Shown here: positions 44,475 through 54,900 of the stretch, piece after piece
How positions within the stretch are numbered: the stretch's first letter is position 1
How the letters are laid out: each line of letters opens with the position of its first letter
DNA from: Myxococcaceae bacterium
GTDB taxonomy: Bacteria > Myxococcota > Myxococcia > Myxococcales > Myxococcaceae
Assembly (NCBI GenBank): GCA_016926755.1
Contig: JAFGNZ010000331.1
Location: 1 to 64,000, forward strand
DNA: 64,000 bases
Direction of reading: 5' to 3'
Made by a program: the position numbers and the translations under genes
Notes under the pieces: model-generated
Databases searched by the model: none
Told to the model about the DNA's origin: nothing
What the model saw: only the letters and a program-made list of their open reading frames with translations

Positions 44475-47400
44475 ATGGTCAAGTTCCATCCGCTGTTCTC
44501 GGCGAACCAGGTCCTCACACACGAGCACCTCAACGACGCGCTCGCGTTCCTGGACAGAGAGGATCACCTCAGCCGCACCCGCCTCATCGGCGAGGGCATC
44601 GTCTGTGGCCTGGAGGTCCGCACCGACCTGAAGACGAAGCTGGTGCTGGGGCGAGGCTGCGGCATCACCAGCGCCGGAGAGCTGCTCGCGGTCGAGGTGG
44701 AGGCCCTCACCTATACGCACCGCCGGAGGTATGAGGATCCGGCCGGGTACTTCGCCGGCCGCAACTTCAGCTTCCCCGTCTGGGAGCTGCTGGAGAGCGA
44801 TCAGGCAACCCAACCGGGCGTCGCGCTCATCGCGGACGAGCCGGGGTTCCTGGAGGGGCGCGTCGCGCTGCTCTACCTGGAGATCCAGGACAAGGAGCTG
44901 CGCTCCTGCGTGGAGAACGACTGCAACGAGCGCGGCCGCCGCCGCCAGTACACCCAGCGGCTGCTCGTCCTGAGCAAGGAGGATGCCTCGAAGCTGGTGC
45001 TGCCGGAGACGGCCACCTTCAGGCCCCCCGCCGTCCCCGCCACGCTGCGCGTGCTCAGGCCCATCTTCGGCGATCGGGTCGAGCCCTTCGGCCGGCTGGA
45101 CTACGCGGACGTGGTGAGCTCCTTCCTCAACAGCATCCAGGCGGTGGAGACACCGCTGGGCACCGCGCTCTCCGTGGTCATCGGGCGGCTCCAGCCCGTG
45201 CTGGGCGCCACGGCCCTCCAGCGCGCGGTGGCGGACACCCTGCGGCGCGCCCGCGAGGCGGCCCTGTCCGACAAGCGGGGCTTCCAGTACCTCTACGACT
45301 GGTTCAAGGATCTGACGGTCGCCTACACGGAGCTGGTCGAGGTGGCCTCGCTGATTGGCGGCCGCTGCTGCCCGGAAGAGGACCTCTTCCCGCGCCACCT
45401 GCTGCTGGGCCTGCTGGAGGATACCCTCGCGGTCGGGTACCGGCCGGGTCGGGTGCCGCCCGCACCGAGCATCTACCGCTATCGCTTCATGCCCTCACTC
45501 GCGGTGGGCCAGCAGGCCGAGCTGCGGGAGCAGGCCGCCAGCCTGCTGCAGCGCCTCATCCTGCTGCTGGAGAAGTACTCCTGGGTGCCAGCCACCCGGA
45601 TCGCCATCACGCCGGACGCTGGGCCCCACGCGCCGCTGGAGCGGCGCACCATCCCCCACTACTACAGCCTGACGGCCGGCGGCCCTCCGAGCCTGCTGGA
45701 TCACTGGAGCCACTACCTCACCCGCCACGACTGGCAGCGCAGCGCCCCCTCGTTCTGGAGCAGCCAGTACTCGACCCTCGGCATGGTGGTGGAGCCCCTG
45801 CGCTATGACCATGACGGCGCGGCGTTCTTCCGCGTCGAGGGCCACATCGAGCAGCGGGTGGAGGCGGTGCTGGACACCCTGGATAGCCAGCGGCGCACGC
45901 TCGGGCTGCCGTTCAACATCGTGGCGGTCGCCCTCGACGACACGGTGACCGACAAGCTGATCAGCAAGGACTGCCGCTCCGCCGACCTGGAGGCGGCCTA
46001 CGACGAGCTGCGCGAGGAGTTCCGCTGCGCGCTCGAGCACGAGAAGGACTTCTTCGAGTCGCTGATGCCCCCACCGTCCGACCGCGGCAAGGTGAAGGGT
46101 GTGATCCAGCGCGGCACGAACGTGCCCACCACCGACCAGCTCTACATCAAGGTCCTGGACACGGGGGAGATCTTCGCCGCGGGCGGCCAGGGTGACTTCG
46201 AGCTGGAGCTCCCCGAGGGGCCCTACGTCCTGCAGGCCTTCACCAACAACTTCGTGGGCGACAACATCTTCCTGGACGTGCGCCCCAGCGGGGAGCTCCG
46301 CCAGGACCTCAACGTCCACAAGCAGATCCTCAGCCAGCAGGGAGGGATCTCCAAGGATGTCACGGGCGTGCGAACGCTCGCGGGCGCCTCCGCGCCGCTC
46401 TCCGTCGAGTACCCGGGCACCACCAAGCCGCCCTACCGGTTCGAGGTGCCGCAGAAGACCATCAAGGAGTTCATCAAGGACTTCGTCGGCGTCACCCCTC
46501 CGAAGGAGGCGCCGGCCCGGCTGGATCTGCAGGGCCTGGCGGACGTCTGGAACAAGGCTGGCAAGCCCAACCTGGTCCATGAGATCGGCCAGCCTGCCCA
46601 GCTCGCCCTGCTGCTGGGGCAGGCGTTGACGATGCTGCCTGGAGATCTGGCCACGCTGAACCTGGCCGCGCTCAAGAGCAACATCACGGCGATGAAGAGC
46701 GCGGCCACGTTGCTGGAGACCCACCTCCTGTCGATCAAGACTCCCCTGCTGCCACAGCAGACCCGGATCCTGCATCACGTGCAGGCGCTCAAGGCGTTCT
46801 GCTACCTCGAGTCCGTGGCGACGCTGCAGGGCACGCTCAAGGAGCGCCAGGAGCAGCAGAAGAAGCGGCTGCTGTTCAGCGAGTTCCTCACGGAGCACCC
46901 CTCGCTCGAGCACCTGGGCGGCGTGCCACGGGGAGGGACCTTCATCATCGCGTACGAGGATGGCGTGGTGAAGGCGGACTTCGCCCTGTCCTACCTGTGC
47001 TGCGATCCGTGCGGCCCCATGCTGCTGCGGCTGCCGGACTCCATGCCGCCGCCCGAGGACATCTTCCTGACGCTGTCCTTCGTGTCGCCGACCCGGACGA
47101 TCGTCGTCCCCGAGGCGACGACGGGCACCCACACCATCCGCTCCATCGTCACCAACCCGGGCGAGCTGGCGAACATCCAGGTGGAGGATCCCACCGCGGG
47201 GAAGATCCTGATCGAGGGAATGGCGGGGCTGTTCGCGCTGAAGGAGTACAGCTTCGAGTACCTGCTCCAGGACAACGCCTCTGGGAAGACGGCGCTTGGC
47301 AGGGTCTACCTCACGCTGATCAACGACCAGCCCGTCCCGCCGCCGGCGGACATGAACATCCGCACCGGCAGCGCCACGGCGAAGCTGACCATCCGGCCGC

Positions 47401-48197
47401 CCGCGGCCCTGCCGCTGAACATGGTGGTGGCCAGCGCGGACATCTCGGACGTTGCGCTCGGGGCCGTGACCGTGGAGCTGGCCGGCGAGGCCCTTGGCTT
47501 CCAGCCCGCCGCGGCGTTCCTGGAGAAGGCCCGCGCCGACATCACCTACGTGCTGCGCAACACCGACAGCCAGCAGACCGCCACGGGCAAGGTGATCGTC
47601 ATCCTCGAGCAGCAGGTGCCGCCCATCATCCTCGAGGACGTCATCAAGACGATCAACACGCGCATCCTGACCTCGTACGTCATCAATCTGCCGCTGGATG
47701 CCGAGCCGCAGGCCGTCGTCGAGCGGATTGATCCGCTGAATTCGATCTATGGCGTGATGAAGCTGTCGTCCTCGCGAGGCCCCGTCTACTACAGCCCGCG
47801 CTCCGGCATCAAAGCGCCGCAGACCGTGACCCTCACCTACGCCGTGAGGAACCCCCAGACAGGCGCGAAGGGGATTGGGCGCATCATCCTCAACTTCATC
47901 TGGGGCCTCACCATGCCGATCCCTGAGCTGGACCCCACGAAGTTGCCGGTCATCAGGCCGGCGCCGCTGCCCGTCGAGCCAATCAGCACGCCGGTCCTCA
48001 AGCCGATCCTCGAGCCGATCATCGAGCCGGTCATCAAGCCGGGGCTCGCGCCTTCAATCGAGCTCAAGGCGCCTGCCCAGCCCACGCCCCGGGAGCCGCC
48101 GACGCGGGAGGCCAAGACCTCGACGCCCAGCCGCCCCCCTCCTCCCAAGCCGCCGAGCCCCAAGGGCCCCGCGCCGAAGAAGCGGGGCAAGCGCTGA
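44475..48197 (+). CDS. 1240-aa eCIS protein in the tail-fibre position
   Basis: This 1240-aa protein lies between wedge and tape-measure genes, where Pvc13 (fibre) is found in Photorhabdus. Its start (FHPLFSANQVLTHEHLNDALAFLDRED, then RLIGEGIVCGLEV) recalls large eCIS-linked proteins of Bacteroidetes. Residues ~535-620 look like a carboxypeptidase-regulatory beta-sandwich (GKVKGVIQRGTNVPTTDQLY). Residues ~620-830 are helical, ~834-1140 hold several Ig-like modules, and the end has a PILEPIIEPVIKP repeat and a Lys/Pro-rich tail. No signal peptide or membrane helix is visible. A fibre, collar or surface-docking role is inferred from position and modular beta domains. It does not look like an adenovirus-type fibre. 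Confidence 0.65.
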   Translation: MVKFHPLFSANQVLTHEHLNDALAFLDREDHLSRTRLIGEGIVCGLEVRTDLKTKLVLGRGCGITSAGELLAVEVEALTYTHRRRYEDPAGYFAGRNFSFPVWELLESDQATQPGVALIADEPGFLEGRVALLYLEIQDKELRSCVENDCNERGRRRQYTQRLLVLSKEDASKLVLPETATFRPPAVPATLRVLRPIFGDRVEPFGRLDYADVVSSFLNSIQAVETPLGTALSVVIGRLQPVLGATALQRAVADTLRRAREAALSDKRGFQYLYDWFKDLTVAYTELVEVASLIGGRCCPEEDLFPRHLLLGLLEDTLAVGYRPGRVPPAPSIYRYRFMPSLAVGQQAELREQAASLLQRLILLLEKYSWVPATRIAITPDAGPHAPLERRTIPHYYSLTAGGPPSLLDHWSHYLTRHDWQRSAPSFWSSQYSTLGMVVEPLRYDHDGAAFFRVEGHIEQRVEAVLDTLDSQRRTLGLPFNIVAVALDDTVTDKLISKDCRSADLEAAYDELREEFRCALEHEKDFFESLMPPPSDRGKVKGVIQRGTNVPTTDQLYIKVLDTGEIFAAGGQGDFELELPEGPYVLQAFTNNFVGDNIFLDVRPSGELRQDLNVHKQILSQQGGISKDVTGVRTLAGASAPLSVEYPGTTKPPYRFEVPQKTIKEFIKDFVGVTPPKEAPARLDLQGLADVWNKAGKPNLVHEIGQPAQLALLLGQALTMLPGDLATLNLAALKSNITAMKSAATLLETHLLSIKTPLLPQQTRILHHVQALKAFCYLESVATLQGTLKERQEQQKKRLLFSEFLTEHPSLEHLGGVPRGGTFIIAYEDGVVKADFALSYLCCDPCGPMLLRLPDSMPPPEDIFLTLSFVSPTRTIVVPEATTGTHTIRSIVTNPGELANIQVEDPTAGKILIEGMAGLFALKEYSFEYLLQDNASGKTALGRVYLTLINDQPVPPPADMNIRTGSATAKLTIRPPAALPLNMVVASADISDVALGAVTVELAGEALGFQPAAAFLEKARADITYVLRNTDSQQTATGKVIVILEQQVPPIILEDVIKTINTRILTSYVINLPLDAEPQAVVERIDPLNSIYGVMKLSSSRGPVYYSPRSGIKAPQTVTLTYAVRNPQTGAKGIGRIILNFIWGLTMPIPELDPTKLPVIRPAPLPVEPISTPVLKPILEPIIEPVIKPGLAPSIELKAPAQPTPREPPTREAKTSTPSRPPPPKPPSPKGPAPKKRGKR

Positions 48198-48214
48198 GCT
48201 CCACCGGGTAAACC

Positions 48215-50563
48215 ATGGGCCACCTCATCCACCGCCAGAGCGTGGAAGCGGAGCTGCAGGGGGGGAGTGATCCCTTCCCCTTGCAGCATGAGGTGAGTCG
48301 TGTGTGTCGCGAGGAGCTGCCTCGTTTGCTGGAGGCCGTCTTCGACGAGCTGGCACCGGGGCTGACGCACTATCGCTTCGAGCGGCTCGAGCTCGAGCTC
48401 GGCGTGCTCCCGGTGGACGACCTGGGGCAGGCACTCCTCGGCCGGGTGCGTGAGGCCGTGAGGGAGGCGCTCGAGCAGGCGGGGCTGCCCACGTCCTCGG
48501 GCGGGGCGGCCACGATGCGCGGGCTCCCAGGCCTGTCGTCTCCGTCCGGCCAGGGAGCGGTGGAGATCCTCTCGGCGGAGTCCTCGGACGAGGAGCTGCT
48601 GCGAACATTCCTGGAGACCGGAGCGGTCCCGTGGTGGGCCGGGCAGCTGGCGGGTGCGGAGCTCGAGGCCCGCTTCGTCGCGATGATCGAGCGCCACCGC
48701 GGCCAGGTTCCGGAGTGGCTCCGCGGGCAAGGCGGCTCGCAGCGCATCGCTCGGAGGCTGCTGGGCCAGTTCTCCCAGGCGGCCGCGCTGAAGCTGCTCG
48801 CCGCCCTGGTGCAGGAGACCGGAGCGGAGGGGCTCCTGGAGGTGATTCTGGATGTGGCCCCGCCGGGGCTGGCGCAGGCCGCGTGGCAGCGTGGCCTGGC
48901 AGAGGCGCTGCTGCCAGAGCTGCTCTCCTGGCCTCTCCAAGCGGCCCGGTCCGAGGAACTCATCGTCGCGCTGGCTGCCAGGACCGCGGCCCTCCAGGGC
49001 AGCGACGCACAGGGCTTCCTCGAGCTGCTGTCCCGGCGTCGGGGGAGCGTCCCCTCCTCGCCAGCTCCCGGTGCCCGCTCCAGCTCCGCCCCTGATCGAG
49101 CGGAGCTCTCCCCTCGGGGAGTCGAGCCGCCCTCTGCGGATGCAGCTCGCGCTTCCTCCGATCTCCACTCGCGGAGGACACGCGAGGCTGAGGGCTCCAG
49201 CCAGCAAGCCCGGACCGAGTTGGAGACGAACGTGGCTCGGCCCCAGGATGCCGAGCTCGTGCGAGCTGAAGTCCAGCCCCACCTGAAGGCAGAAGCTGCC
49301 GGAGTGGCCTCGGCGCCTGGAGGAGAGGCAGTACGCGCTCCGCCCGGTGCTCCCTCAATGGCAGCGACAGGCCCCGCGGACTCCCAGCACGCGCCACGAG
49401 CCACGCAGGACTCCCGACATGCCTCGCAGTCCACGTTGGAGCCGCGCGCCGCCTCGGACTCCCGACAGGGGGCGCCGCCGGCCACGGTGGCGCCTACAGA
49501 GGCACAGCCACCGGCAAGCCTCGCCTCACCGGAGCCGTTGACCCAAGCGGCCCAGGACGCCTCAGGACAGCGACTCCCTACGCCCTCAGCGCAGCACGGC
49601 TCGGCGCTCCCTCTCCCGGGCACTCCAGGCGAGCGGCCCCAGGACTCCGGAAGAGCGCCGCCGCCCTCCCCACGAGGGCCAGTCAGTCCTGTCGCCGAAG
49701 CCGCGCGCACCCCGTCAGTGCTCCAGGAGCCGGGAATGAGGGTGGCCCGCCCGCCAACGTCACCCGCCCCGCACCTCCAGAGCGCTGGTGGCGAGACACG
49801 GGCACTGGAAACACGAGGGGCCGCTGACGCCTCACAGCCTCATCACGCGCCACTCCAGGCCCCCTCGGATGCTGCTTCCTCCCCAGCCCGAGCACCCCAC
49901 CCGACCGACACCGGAGAGGCTCATCGCCTCGGCCCCTATCCCCCGGAGACCCGGTCGCCGACCTTGGAGCCCACTCCTCCTTCTCGCACCTCGCCTCCTC
50001 GTCCCCCTGGCTCCTTCGCACCCGCGTCGCCTTTCGCCGCGTCCACGCACGCGCAACTGCTCGCGTACGGGCTGCCGGTGGACAACGCGGGGCTCGTCAT
50101 CCTCCACCCCTTCCTCAAGACGTTCTTCCAGGCCGTCGGCCTGTTCGAGGGCAAGGGGTTCCGAGATCTCGCGGCGCAGTGCCGGGCGGTGTGCCTGCTC
50201 CAGTGGCTCGCTCATGATGTGGGCGCGGAGGACGAGCACCGCATGGCCCTGAGCAAGCTGCTGTGCGGCGTCCCGCTGGAGGAGGTCGTCCCGCGCATCG
50301 ACGGGCCCACCGAGGCCGAGCGCACGGAGGGAGAGGAGCTCCTACGCCACGTGGTGGCGCAGTGGACGGTGCTCAAGAACACCTCGGCCCGCGGGCTTCG
50401 AGAGTCCTTCCTCCAACGCGGGGGCCTGCTGCGGAAGGAGGAGACCGGCTGGGTCCTCCGCATGGAGGCACGCGCCTATGACATGCTCCTGGATCGCCTG
50501 CCCTGGGGGCTCTCTCACATCCAGCTGTCGTGGATGGCGGGTCTGCTTCGGGTGGAGCGATGA
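48215..50563 (+). CDS. eCIS tape measure protein (Pvc14-like)
   Basis: The 782-aa protein matches the contractile-injection-system tape measure family at both ends. The N-terminus has HEVSRVCREELPRLLEAVFDELAP and RFERLELELGVLPVDDL; the C-terminus (from residue ~623) has NAGLVILHPFLKTFFQAVGLF, LLQWLAHDVGAEDEHRMALSKLLCG and DRLPWGLSHIQLSWM. Between about residues 285 and 615 lies a Pro/Ala/Ser-rich, apparently disordered stretch. The family sets tube length. Its stop overlaps the ATPase start by 4 bp. Confidence 0.88.
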   Translation: MGHLIHRQSVEAELQGGSDPFPLQHEVSRVCREELPRLLEAVFDELAPGLTHYRFERLELELGVLPVDDLGQALLGRVREAVREALEQAGLPTSSGGAATMRGLPGLSSPSGQGAVEILSAESSDEELLRTFLETGAVPWWAGQLAGAELEARFVAMIERHRGQVPEWLRGQGGSQRIARRLLGQFSQAAALKLLAALVQETGAEGLLEVILDVAPPGLAQAAWQRGLAEALLPELLSWPLQAARSEELIVALAARTAALQGSDAQGFLELLSRRRGSVPSSPAPGARSSSAPDRAELSPRGVEPPSADAARASSDLHSRRTREAEGSSQQARTELETNVARPQDAELVRAEVQPHLKAEAAGVASAPGGEAVRAPPGAPSMAATGPADSQHAPRATQDSRHASQSTLEPRAASDSRQGAPPATVAPTEAQPPASLASPEPLTQAAQDASGQRLPTPSAQHGSALPLPGTPGERPQDSGRAPPPSPRGPVSPVAEAARTPSVLQEPGMRVARPPTSPAPHLQSAGGETRALETRGAADASQPHHAPLQAPSDAASSPARAPHPTDTGEAHRLGPYPPETRSPTLEPTPPSRTSPPRPPGSFAPASPFAASTHAQLLAYGLPVDNAGLVILHPFLKTFFQAVGLFEGKGFRDLAAQCRAVCLLQWLAHDVGAEDEHRMALSKLLCGVPLEEVVPRIDGPTEAERTEGEELLRHVVAQWTVLKNTSARGLRESFLQRGGLLRKEETGWVLRMEARAYDMLLDRLPWGLSHIQLSWMAGLLRVER

Positions 50564-51906
50564 GCGAGGAGCTTCGGGCAAACGCGGCGGCCCTGCACGC
50601 GGAGCTGGACTGGCTCCGCAGGGTGATCGACGCCCGGGTCCACCTCCACTGCGGCGAGGCCTGTCCCGTCTCCTCCATTGACGAGCTCCCTCCGCCCGAG
50701 CCGGGTGACGCACGCGCCCCCTTCGTCCGCTTCCTCCAGGAGCACCGGCTCTCCGCCCATGAGCGGCTCCTCCTCGCCTTGACGCTGGCCCCCCACCTGC
50801 GCCCGCAGGTGCTGGACATCTTCCTCTGCCGCAACGGCGTGCTCGAGCGCCCCTTCACCGAGTTCGGCGGCGTGGTGCCCGCTCACGGTGGCTTCCAGCC
50901 CACCGGGGACACGGCGCTCTTCCTGCTCGCGGGTGACGACATGTACCAGCGGCTGAAGGCGAGCGCCCTGCTGGACAGCGGCCACCCCCTCTTCCACCAC
51001 CGCTTCCTGAGCCTCGATCCCGTGGCCGGACAGGACACGCAGGGCTCGGCCCGGCTCGTGGCCGCGCCGGAGCTGGTGGATCGCCTCGTGTTCGACCGCA
51101 CCCGGCGCCCTGGCTTCGGCCCCACGTTCCCGGCGAAGCCCCTGTCCTCCGCCCTCACGTGGGAGGACCTGGTGCTGGAGTCGTTCGTGATGAACCAGAT
51201 CGCAGAGATCCGCGCCTGGATGGAGTCCGGGGAGACGCTGCTCGACGGCTGGGGGCTGCGGCGCAAGCTGGGCGCCGGCTACCGCTGCCTCTTCCATGGG
51301 CCTCCTGGGACTGGCAAGACGCTCACCGCGGCGCTGCTCGGCAAGCAGGCCGGGCGGGACGTGTTCCGGGTCGACCTCTCGCTCGTGGTGTCCAAGTACA
51401 TCGGCGAGACGGAGAAGAACCTGGAGAACGTCTTCCGGCACGCCGAGCACCAGGACTGCATCCTCTTCTTCGACGAGGCGGACGCGCTGTTCGGCAAGCG
51501 CACGAGCGTCTCCAACGCGCACGACCGCTACGCCAATCAGGAGGTGTCCTACCTGCTCCAGCGGCTGGAGGACTTCGAGGGCCTGGTCATCCTCGCGTCC
51601 AACCTCAAGGCCAACCTCGACGACGCCTTCCTGCGGCGCTTCCAATCGGTGGTGCACTTCCCCATGCCCAAGCCGGCGGAGCGCCTGCGGCTGTGGAAGG
51701 GGGCCTTCTCGTCCGTCTGCACCCTCGAGCCGCGCATCAACCTCACCGAGATCGCCGAGCGCTACGAGCTGGCCGGCGGCTCCATCCTCAACGTGGTGCG
51801 CTACTGCTCGCTCATGGCGCTCCAGCGCAAGAGCCAGGAGATCCACCTGAGCGAGCTTCAGGAAGGAATCCGCCGCGAGTACCAGAAGGAGGGCAAGACG
51901 CCATGA
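50560..51906 (+). CDS. AAA+ ATPase of the eCIS (Pvc15-like)
   Basis: The 448-aa protein has a helical N-terminal part and a C-terminal AAA+ domain: Walker A GPPGTGKT at residues 247-254, Walker B ILFFDEADALFGKR, sensor-1 LVILASNLKANLD and the Arg-finger region DAFLRRFQSVVHFP. In Pvc and Afp systems the ATPase is not part of the particle and is thought to act in assembly or cargo loading. ATG 50560 overlaps the tape-measure stop (ATGA). A gap of 51 bp to the first payload gene is the longest gap in the second half of the operon. Confidence 0.92.
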   Translation: MSEELRANAAALHAELDWLRRVIDARVHLHCGEACPVSSIDELPPPEPGDARAPFVRFLQEHRLSAHERLLLALTLAPHLRPQVLDIFLCRNGVLERPFTEFGGVVPAHGGFQPTGDTALFLLAGDDMYQRLKASALLDSGHPLFHHRFLSLDPVAGQDTQGSARLVAAPELVDRLVFDRTRRPGFGPTFPAKPLSSALTWEDLVLESFVMNQIAEIRAWMESGETLLDGWGLRRKLGAGYRCLFHGPPGTGKTLTAALLGKQAGRDVFRVDLSLVVSKYIGETEKNLENVFRHAEHQDCILFFDEADALFGKRTSVSNAHDRYANQEVSYLLQRLEDFEGLVILASNLKANLDDAFLRRFQSVVHFPMPKPAERLRLWKGAFSSVCTLEPRINLTEIAERYELAGGSILNVVRYCSLMALQRKSQEIHLSELQEGIRREYQKEGKTP

Positions 51907-51957
51907 AGTCGTCCCTGCCACAGCCCGCCCTCCGCCCTTCGCCGTCCTGAGGCCGCC

Positions 51958-54900
51958 ATGGAGACGCGACGATCCCGAAGCCCGGCCCAGTCCGCCGCCC
52001 AGCGCACGAGCGCGACGCCCGCTCGCGCGGAGCGGCGAGGGCCTACTCGGATGCCGTCCCCTTCCGTCTCGCAGACCGCCGAGGTCATCCGCCAGGCCCC
52101 GCGCCCCACTGTTCCGTCGGCCGCCTCGAGAGCTTCGACAGCCTCCTCCACCACTGCCCGCCCGCGTGAGGCCCCCGCGGCTCCGCGCACCGCCGCCGCG
52201 GCGCCCGCCCCCGTCCCCATCGCCTCGGCGCCTCCTGCAGCTCAGCCAGCCACTGCCCCGGCCCGGACACCCGCCGCCGCTCGGGCAACAGCCGCCACCG
52301 CGGCGGGAGCTGCGCCTGCCACGGCCAGAGGCGCCACCGCGGGTGCGGCCCCCTCCGCACGAGCAACACCTCCCTCCGCGAGAGCCATGCCCGCCGCGCA
52401 GCAGGCGCCCGCGCTCTCCGAGGGGCCCTCTGCCCCCGGGCTCTCTCCTGCCCCCGCTTCGGCTCGGGCTGCGGCACCTGCCCCCGCCGCTGCTGCCAGT
52501 CCCGCCTCAGCCGCGCCGGCCGCCTCAGCCGCCCCCGCCGTGAGTGCCCCCCCAGCGGCAGCGGCCCAGGCTCCGGCTGCACTGCGCGTGGAGGCACCAG
52601 CCCCAGAGCAGGGACGGCCAGCCCGAGGAGGCGCTCGCGGCGGCGCAGAGGGCTCCATCGGCGCAGGGGGCGGCGCGGGGGCAGCGGGTGCCGCGGCCGC
52701 GCGAGGCGGAGGGGCTGGTGCTGAGCTGCTCATGCCCGAGCCTCCTGAGACGCTCTCTCCCACTGCTCAGGCGCGCGTGGCCGCTGTCCAGTCTCGCGCC
52801 TCCGCCACCGCCTCTACCCAGGCGGCCCTCCCCGCCGCGGACGAGCAGGTGGAGGATGCACGGCAGGCAGTCACCACTCCCGTCGAGGAGCGCGCGGCTC
52901 GCGCCCAGAGCGCCCTGGTCGAGGCGCTGGGCCAGCAGCCCGAGCCCAGCCCTGAAATCGAGGCCTTGTGCGAGCGCATCCGCGAGGTCATCCGCAACAA
53001 GCGCCCGCCGGACGAGGACTCGCTGGTGGAGGCGCAGCCGGAGGAGATGGCGCGCGAGGCCGGCAGCGAGGTGGGCCAGGGCGTCCAGGGCGAGGTGAAC
53101 AACGTCCAGGGCTCCTACGAGGGCATGCAGCAGGAGCCCGCGCCCACCGAGGCTGCCCCGCGCGAGGAGCTGCCCCCTCCCCCCGAGGCCGCCGCCGCTG
53201 CTCCCATCCAGGCCACGCAGGCCACCCCGGAGCCGGTGCCCGCGGAGAACACCTCCCTGGAGGCGGATGTCGCCGCCAACCGCCAGCGCATGGACCAGGC
53301 GGGGATGAGCTCCGAGCCCGCTCAGCTGGTGCAGACGGGCCCTGTTGCCGAGGCACGCCGCGCCCAGGGGGAACTGGAGCAGACCGCCGCCGAGGAGCCA
53401 GCCCAGGTTCAGGCTCGCCAGGCCGCTGCTCTCAACGCCGCTCGTGGAGACATGGCCCAGCTCCAGGAGTCCGCCCTGGAGGCCCTGCGCAGCTCCCGCT
53501 CGCGCACCACCTCCGGCGCTCGCGCTCAGCAGGGCAGCATGGTCGGCTCGGAAGAGCAGATGCGCGCCCAGGCCAGCTCCAGGTCCCAGGCCATCTTCGA
53601 CGAGGCCCAGCGCCGCGTGGACGCGCTGCTGCAGCCGCTCAGCGACACCGCCATGCGCCGCTGGGACACCGGCATCGAGCGCCTGTCCAACGAGTTCAAG
53701 AGCAGCCTGCGCAGGGTCGCCGAGTACATCGAGGAGCGACACTCCGGCGTGCTGGGCACACTGGTCTCCGGGGCCGACTACCTCTTCGGCCTGCCCAGGT
53801 GGATCACCCAGGAGTACGACAGGGCCGAGCAGGCCTTCGGTGATGGGGCCTGCGACCTGGCCCGGGACATCTCCCGCGAAGTCAACGGCGTCATCGCCAC
53901 CTGCGAGGCCCTCATCGAGCAGGCCAGGGCCGACATCGCACAGGTGTTCTCCCAGCTGCCAGCCAGCCTCCAGGAGTGGGCCGCTACCGAGCAGGCTCGC
54001 CTCGGCCAGAGCCTGGACGGGCTGCGCGACAATGCCCGCCGCCAGCGGGACCAGTTCAACCAGCAGCTCGTCCAGCGCGCCTCCCAGGCCGTTCAGGAGG
54101 TCCGCCAGGAGATCCACGGCCTGCGCCAGCGGGCCCGCGGCCTGGTCGGCCGCATCGCGGACGCCGTCAACGCCTTCCTCCAGGACCCGGCCCGCTTCAT
54201 CATCGAAGGCCTGCTGAGCCTGCTGGGCATCCAGCCCTCTGCCTTCTGGGCCGTCGTCGCCCGCATCCGCCAGGTCATCTCCGACATCGCCGATGACCCG
54301 CTCGGCTTCGCCGGCAAGCTGCTGAGCGCCGTGGGCGACGGCTTCAAGCTCTTCTTCGACAACGTCGGCTCTCACCTGCTGCGCGGCCTCATCGAGTGGC
54401 TCTTCGCTGGCCTGGCCGGCGTCGGCGTTCAGATCCCCAGGGACCTGTCCCTCAAGAGCATCATCACCTTCTTCCTCCAGCTGATGGGCATCTCCTGGGA
54501 GCGCATCCGTCGCCTCCTCGCCCGCCGCATCGGCGAGCGCAACGTGGCCCTCCTCGAGCGGGCCTGGTCCCTCATCTCCACCCTCATCCAGCAGGGGCCC
54601 GCCGGCATCTTCGAGATGATCAAGGACAGGCTCAACCCGCGCGAGATCCTCGATCAGGTGCTCACCGCGGCGCGAGATGCCCTCATCGAGATGGTCATCA
54701 CCCGGGTGACAGCGCGCATCCTCATGCTGTTCAACCCCGTGGGCGCCATCCTCCAGGCCATCGAGGCCATCTACCGCGTCCTCAAGTGGCTGTTCCAGAA
54801 CGCCGCCCGAATCTTCAGCCTCATCGAGACGGTGGTGAACGGCATCGCCGACATCCTGCGCGGCAACACCGCCGGCATGGCGCGCGCGGTGGAGCAGGCC

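Noticed and set aside
42372-45398. Minus-strand open frame of about 1000 codons across the wedge and fibre-position genes
   Set aside because: It crosses a gene boundary on the other strand and shows no family-like motifs.
51958-52770. N-terminal Ala/Pro-rich stretch of the payload as an independent gene or repeat array
   Set aside because: It is continuous in frame with the rest, and the codons vary, so it is a low-complexity protein region and not a DNA repeat.
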